A stretch of DNA of 18,653 nucleotides, from NCBI GenBank assembly GCA_031256815.1, contig JAIRPU010000035.1, positions 1 to 18,653 of the forward strand, in the 5' to 3' direction. The notes beneath the pieces are model-generated. The model was not told the DNA's origin. It did no database searches and worked only from the letters and a program-made list of their open reading frames with translations. Source of the DNA: Spirochaetaceae bacterium (lineage in GTDB: Bacteria > Spirochaetota > Spirochaetia > Treponematales > Breznakiellaceae). Below, piece after piece: positions 15,731-18,653 of the stretch (its first letter is position 1; each line of letters opens with the position of its first letter). The position numbers and the translations under genes were made by a program.

Positions 15731-15814
15731 GATATTGCTCTGCAGACCGGGCAGTTCCGAAGTGGAAGTATTTTGCAGCCGGACATTGCCAATTATTTTG
15801 AAATAAAGGCGGCT

Positions 15815-16276
15815 GCAGACACCCGCGCAAGCGATTGAAGCGGAATTTGCAAGCGAAGCGCAGCAAATTGGAGCGGAAAGCGCGTTTTTTGCCGGCTGTA
15901 GGTGGAGACCGCGACTGCGAAACGCCGCCTCCGGCGGGCCGCGCTTTGCGCGGTCTTATCGCCGGGCGCAGCCTGCGCTGCGCAGGCTGGAGATGTGGTG
16001 GCCGCTTCTCTGCGCGAAGCGGCCTGCGCGTTGCGCTGTGCGCCGCGCTTCGCGCGGTATTATCGCCAGGCGCGGCCTGCGCTTTGCGCGGCCGGAGATG
16101 TGGCGACCGCTTCTCTGCGCGAAGCGGCCTGTGTGTCGCACGGCCTGTTAAACCGCATTGTGGTTTAGCAGGTTTCCTGTGTCGGCCACCCGCCGCACGG
16201 GCCTTATCGCCAGCCCGCGCCCTGCGCTTCGCGCAGGGCGCGGGGACAACGGCCGCCGGCAAAAATGCGCCCAAAA
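15815..16276 (+). repeat. Dispersed repeat element, copy A (unclassified)
   Basis: Copy A has three parts. A 5' block at 15815-15895 matches copy B at 77 of 81 positions in inverted orientation. A GC-rich core covers about 15896-16255. A 21-nt 3' block at 16256-16276 is identical to copy B. The 5' block ends TTTTTGCCGG and the 3' block begins CCGGCAAAAA, so the core is bracketed by an inverted repeat (11 bp here). The core holds a chain of hairpins, including a perfect 14-bp stem (16214-16227 with 16231-16244, loop TTC), a 9-bp stem at 16000-16024 and CCGCGC/GCGCGG stems at 15939 and 16043. The octamer TTATCGCC recurs at 15956, 16060 and 16204. Arg/Ala-rich open frames run across it on both strands, but they look like by-products of GC-rich palindromes. 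No transposase is encoded inside. Confidence 0.8.
15939..16144. repeat. Imperfect tandem duplication (~105 bp) inside copy A
   Basis: A 38-nt segment starting GGAGATGTGG occurs at 15989-16026 and again at 16094-16131 with only two differences, 105 bp apart. Each copy is preceded by a CCGCGC/GCGCGG hairpin and a TTATCGCC octamer, and each carries the CCGCTTC...GAAGCGG stem. The unit therefore looks like hairpin, octamer, hairpin, hairpin, duplicated once. Confidence 0.8.
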
Positions 16277-16356
16277 CATCATAAATGCATATATTGAACC
16301 GCATCGATTCATCATTTTTCTCAAATTTAGAATTGCAGCCCCCGCAATATGCGCTC

Positions 16357-16385
16357 TTGATTGCATTTATTAATTTTCATATCTT
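16357..16385 (+). promoter_or_regulatory. Promoter of tlpA-ccdA
   Basis: TTGATT (16357-16362), a 17-bp spacer and TATCTT (16380-16385), with predicted start near 16392 and a leader of about 70 nt. The gap 16277-16462 holds nothing else I can name. The promoter lies inside the interval bounded by the inverted repeat elements, so the two-gene module carries its own expression signal. Confidence 0.42.
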
Positions 16386-16462
16386 AACAATTCAAGGCGG
16401 GCAGAAAAAACTTTCGCAAAACAACGCGCTCTGATTTTACGCCTGCCGGTTGAGAGGTTTTT

Positions 16463-17023
16463 ATGAAATATTTTAATTTTTTGTTTTTATCCTGTACTTT
16501 AATTTCGCAGACAAACTGTACCGGTAATGATTATTCAAAAATTCCAGAAGACATAAAAGAAGCGTTTAGTAAAGCGGGCGTCCCTTTGTTAAACGAAAGC
16601 CGGAAGCCCGCACAATGGACGTTAAAAACAATTAAAGGAGAAACTATTTCGCTCGAAAGCCTGCGCGGAAAAATTGTTTTTCTCAACTTTTGGGCTACAT
16701 GGTGTCCGCCTTGCCGCGGCGAAATGCCTTCTATGGAGGCGCTTTATCAGAGATTTAAAACCAAAGATTTTGCAATGGTTGCCTGCAACATCATGGAAGA
16801 CGCCGGAATAGTTCAGCATTTTGCGGAAAATGGAAAATATAATTTTACCATAGCGCTTGACAGTGACGGCAAGGTTTCAGAAAACTATGGCGTACAGGGA
16901 ATTCCCGCAAGCTATGTTATTGACCGCGAAGGCAATTTAATTCTTCAGTCGATAGGCGGAAGAAACTGGGATACACCCGGGCTTCGTTCCGCATTTGAAG
17001 CGCTTTTAAATTATGGACAATAA
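16463..17023 (+). CDS. TlpA/ResA-like thioredoxin-fold protein, probable lipoprotein
   Basis: A 186-aa envelope thiol-disulfide oxidoreductase. The N-terminus (MKYFNFLFLSCTLISQTNC) is a signal sequence; Cys19 may be lipidated, but the lipobox (SQTNC) is poor. The AhpC/TSA-type thioredoxin fold follows, with FWATWCPPC (active Cys81 and Cys84, WCPPC at 80-84), RGEMPSMEAL, and the cis-Pro loop GIPASYVIDREG (Pro148). The CPPC active site and extended N-terminal strand region are typical of TlpA/ResA proteins that reduce envelope disulfides, often for cytochrome c or other exported thiol proteins. Electrons should come from the CcdA encoded immediately downstream, whose start overlaps this gene by 11 nt. 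GAGAGG lies 5 nt before the ATG. No cytochrome maturation genes are in the window, so the client protein is unknown. Confidence 0.87.
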   Translation: MKYFNFLFLSCTLISQTNCTGNDYSKIPEDIKEAFSKAGVPLLNESRKPAQWTLKTIKGETISLESLRGKIVFLNFWATWCPPCRGEMPSMEALYQRFKTKDFAMVACNIMEDAGIVQHFAENGKYNFTIALDSDGKVSENYGVQGIPASYVIDREGNLILQSIGGRNWDTPGLRSAFEALLNYGQ

Positions 17024-17765
17024 CATTTCCATAATAACTGCTTTTGTGGCCGGCGTTCTTTCGTTTGCCTCGCCATGCGTACTGCCGGTACTCTCCGGTT
17101 ATTTTATGTTTATAGCGGGCAATAATGCCGGCGCAAAACATTCAAACCGGCTTTTGGCCTGGCAGACGCTGATTTTTGTTTTGGGTTTTAGCATTGTATT
17201 TGTGCTGTTAAGCGTATTGGTTTATGGCATTTTTAGTTTTGCCGGCGCATGGCGGCGCGTGATTAACATTGCGGCAGGCGCTGTTGTTATTGTAATTGGA
17301 CTTAACATAATTTTTAACTTTATACCTTTTTTAAAATTTAACAGCTCAGAGGGAGTATGTGAAACTTGCGTTTCCAAAGGTTCTGTGCTGGCGATAAAAC
17401 GTGATTCAATACTGCATCCGGCGCGCCGTCCGCATGGTGTTTTGGGCGCGCTGCTTGTAGGAATGGCGTTTGGACTAAGCTGGACGCCCTGCGTAGGCGC
17501 GTTTTTGGGGAGCATTTTGCTGCTTGCCGGGCAAAGCGGTTCCGCCGCTTTAAGCGGAATATACCTTGCAGTTTATTCCGCCGGACTTGGACTGCCTTTT
17601 GTTTTGGCCGGAATATTTTGGGGTAAAATAACCGGTTTTCTTGGCCGCTTCCGCCGCATTATGCCGGTACTGCGCATAGTAAGCGGTGTTTTTCTTACAG
17701 GAACAGGCGTAATAATGATTTTAGGCAAGTTTTTTTTAATAAACGCCTGGCTGCAAGCGCTTTAA
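17013..17765 (+). CDS. ccdA: CcdA/DsbD-family membrane thiol electron carrier with extra CxxC
   Basis: A 250-aa polytopic membrane protein with about six transmembrane segments, the usual CcdA size. The two conserved redox cysteines are Cys22 in SFASPCVLP (TM1) and Cys160 in GLSWTPCVGAF (TM4), the inverted-repeat pair that passes electrons from cytoplasmic thioredoxin to envelope partners such as TlpA. Between TM3 and TM4 there is an additional C116-E-T-C119 in a loop predicted to face the cytoplasm; this is not part of the core CcdA motif. The rest of that loop (about 104-140) is basic and longer than a minimal connector. The ATG overlaps the end of the tlpA-like gene by 11 nt, which supports coupled synthesis. 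A terminator-like hairpin follows. Confidence 0.9.
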   Translation: MDNNISIITAFVAGVLSFASPCVLPVLSGYFMFIAGNNAGAKHSNRLLAWQTLIFVLGFSIVFVLLSVLVYGIFSFAGAWRRVINIAAGAVVIVIGLNIIFNFIPFLKFNSSEGVCETCVSKGSVLAIKRDSILHPARRPHGVLGALLVGMAFGLSWTPCVGAFLGSILLLAGQSGSAALSGIYLAVYSAGLGLPFVLAGIFWGKITGFLGRFRRIMPVLRIVSGVFLTGTGVIMILGKFFLINAWLQAL

Positions 17766-17776
17766 TCCAAACTATC

Positions 17777-17809
17777 GCTTGCGCTGATTTATGCAAGCTT
17801 TTTAATTTT
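17777..17809 (+). terminator. Intrinsic terminator after ccdA
   Basis: GCTTGC (17777-17782) pairs with GCAAGC (17793-17798), followed directly by TTTTTAATTTT. It lies 12 bp after the ccdA stop. Its T-tract runs into the 21-nt conserved end of repeat copy B, so the element boundary and the terminator are adjacent. Confidence 0.6.
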
Positions 17810-18074
17810 GGGCGCATTTTTGCCGGAGGCAGAAGCGCCGCAGTAGAGGCCGCCCGCGAAACGGCGTTGCCGTTGCGGGTGGCCTCTACCGGAGCCGGCG
17901 AAACTGCACGCGATTTCGCCGGTCGTTGTTCCGCGGCCTGCGCGGTGCGCAGGCCGCGGCCGGCGATAAAGCCGCGCAAGCGCGGTCGCCTCTCCGGCAA
18001 AAACCGCGCTTTCCGCTACAATTTGCTTCGCTTCGCTTGCAAATTCCGCTTCAATCGCTTGCGCGTGTGTCTGC
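17806..18074 (-). repeat. Dispersed repeat element, copy B (unclassified, inverted to copy A)
   Basis: The 21-nt 3' block is at 17806-17826 and the 81-nt 5' block at 17994-18074, both read on the minus strand. The core is shorter than in copy A and again bracketed by TTTTTGCCGG (17817) and CCGGCAAAAA (17994). Its hairpins are a 15-bp stem with one mismatch plus an inner 6-bp stem (17843-17889), a 9-bp stem (17895-17903 with 17914-17922), a perfect 13-bp stem (17931-17943 with 17947-17959), and CCGCGC/GCGCGG at 17972. One TTATCGCC octamer is present (17962-17969, minus strand). The core cannot be aligned with copy A end to end; only the hairpin-octamer-hairpin unit is shared. The right edge at 18074-18082 meets a truncated transposase frame. 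Confidence 0.8.
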
Positions 18075-18079
18075 GGCTA

Positions 18080-18301
18080 TCAGTAGAAATATGACCTATG
18101 GATACCAAAATGACGGCAGGTAAGTTTTGCATTTGGCTTTCCAGAGAGCGAATACCGCGAAGATATCTGATAATAATAATCGAAAATCTTTAACCGCAAT
18201 TTTGTTTTTTCCGAAAGATTTTTGGTTTCTTTTTTTGCTGGTTCCCGTAAATGCGGCACTGGTGTTACAATCCTTGAAGGACACCCGATTTTACCTTTCA
18301 T
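18080..18301 (-). pseudogene. Truncated integrase-type transposase, N-terminal HTH fragment
   Basis: From an ATG at 18301 with GAGGTG 5 nt upstream, 73 codons encode a basic N-terminus (LSEKTKLRLKIFDYYYQIS) followed by LTCRHFGIHRSYFY, a helix-turn-helix seen at the start of DDE integrase-type transposases, where the text normally continues with Arg/Lys-Trp. The frame stops (TGA TAG) at that point, a few bases from the conserved end of repeat copy B. The catalytic DDE part is absent. The frame also extends 94 codons upstream of this ATG, but that part does not look like transposase and I left it out. The family assignment (IS481- or IS3-like) is tentative. Confidence 0.65.
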
Positions 18302-18364
18302 GGTTACACCTCGTAAAATGAATTTCTTTAATAATTTCCATTTTACCACAGGTGCGGGTGTCCT
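18278..18364. repeat. 10-bp perfect inverted repeat around the transposase start
   Basis: AGGACACCCG (18278-18287) and CGGGTGTCCT (18355-18364) are exact reverse complements 67 bp apart, and they enclose the ribosome site and first codons of the minus-strand transposase fragment. Copies of ATTTTAC/GTAAAAT at 18288, 18313 and 18340 add alternative pairings. It could be part of an IS terminus or a translation-limiting mRNA structure. Otherwise 18302-18471 holds no gene. Confidence 0.6.
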
Positions 18365-18471
18365 ATTTGTTTCTGATATTAGACAGACAGTCAACTGTCT
18401 CCCGCGCCACGCCTTGCCGCCGTTTTTGTTTAAACGCCCTACCGGGTGCTTGTTTCGGGCGGGGGTTAAAC

Positions 18472-18594
18472 ATGAAAGAGAAACAGGCGGTAACAAAGGG
18501 AATATAGACTTTGTTATCAAAAGGCAACAAAGAAAGAGAAGTCGGCGCTGCTCAGTGAGTTTACAAAGCTGACCGGTTATCACCGGAAATCGTC
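18472..18594 (+). pseudogene. Frameshifted N-terminal fragment of a second transposase
   Basis: An ATG at 18472 (GGGGG 6 nt upstream) opens MKEKQAVT and then meets a stop. Skipping one base at about 18496 joins it to a frame reading REYRLCYQKATKKEKSALL and then EFTKLTGYHRKS. The KKA-KKEK-LL-EF-KLTGYHRK pattern is the N-terminus of a common integrase-core transposase family. The homology ends at about 18594, where a 12-bp hairpin begins. The gene is therefore both frameshifted and truncated. It is divergent from the other transposase fragment and of a different family. Confidence 0.6.
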
Positions 18595-18653
18595 AGCCGC
18601 GGTCTACACGCAGACCGCGGCTGTAATGGCGGCCCCGCGCTTAGCGCGGCTTG
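18594..18653. repeat. Hairpin-rich segment at window edge, possible third element core
   Basis: A 12-bp perfect stem (18594-18605 with 18612-18623, loop ACACGC) is followed by CCGCGC-TTA-GCGCGG (18635-18649). The second hairpin, ending in GGCTT, resembles the CCGCGC..GCGCGG unit that precedes TTATCGCC in copies A and B. The window ends before that octamer could appear, and the 81-nt block is not seen on this side. Confidence 0.45.

Noticed and set aside
15708..16304. Long Arg/Ala-rich open frames on both strands across repeat copy A (up to 198 codons)
   Set aside because: They follow from GC-rich palindromic DNA lacking stop codons. They have no domain, no ribosome site, and the frames do not persist in copy B apart from the peptide forced by the 81-nt identity.
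15815..18074. Integron with attC sites or a CRISPR array
   Set aside because: There is no integrase of the tyrosine type and no regularly spaced short repeats with unique spacers. The elements are inverted rather than direct and much longer than attC sites.
18302..18583. Minus-strand extension of the transposase frame to 18583
   Set aside because: The upstream 94 codons do not resemble transposase. A good ribosome site precedes the ATG at 18301, and the region overlaps the start of the divergent fragment.

Overview
This window most likely comes from a diderm, host- or gut-associated bacterium, and a Treponema-like spirochaete is my best guess (about 0.6). The case rests on an outer-membrane beta-barrel with a C-terminal aromatic residue, a PEGA-domain envelope protein, loose lipoprotein signals, a PcnB-type nucleotidyltransferase, a TAXI receptor, and a mosaic of ordinary genes with repeat-rich intergenic DNA. 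No rRNA or tRNA gene is present, so the assignment stays an inference.

Layout. 1-720 (+) is the 3' part of a beta-barrel gene, closed by a hairpin that also serves the convergent minus-strand operon. 756-7932 (-) is a six-gene, fully coupled operon read right to left: alpha/beta hydrolase, pcnB, aroA, purH, pncC/cinA, PEGA protein. Every junction overlaps, abuts, or has a gap of at most 7 nt, and a good promoter lies at 7954-7981. 8099-9013 (+) is a divergent TAXI-type lipoprotein. 9015-9928 (-) is a queD/AMMECR1 pair, and 9970-10467 (-) is a HigA-like regulator with a histone-H1-like tail. 10638-11315 (-) is an orphan ABC ATPase, followed by a GC-rich non-coding patch with a 17-bp direct repeat. 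11563-15692 (-) is a hybrid histidine kinase gene overlapping a class B penicillin-binding protein gene.

15693-18653 is the most unusual part. Two copies of an unclassified, hairpin-rich repeat element (15815-16276 and 17806-18074) lie in inverted orientation around a two-gene tlpA-ccdA thiol-redox operon (16463-17765). They share an 81-nt block (77/81 identical) and a perfect 21-nt block. Within each copy the variable core is bracketed by the inverted repeat TTTTTGCCGG / CCGGCAAAAA. The right copy cuts off an integrase-type transposase fragment. A second, divergent transposase fragment is frameshifted and then runs into what looks like a third hairpin core at the window edge.

Other points to note: AroA carries a roughly 78-residue Ala/Gln/Gly insertion encoded by 21-bp repeats. 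QueD has the CExxHGH motif linked to dual queuosine/folate activity. Three genes or operons have -10-like boxes immediately before an ATG with no Shine-Dalgarno, which suggests leaderless starts. CcdA has an extra CxxC in a loop.
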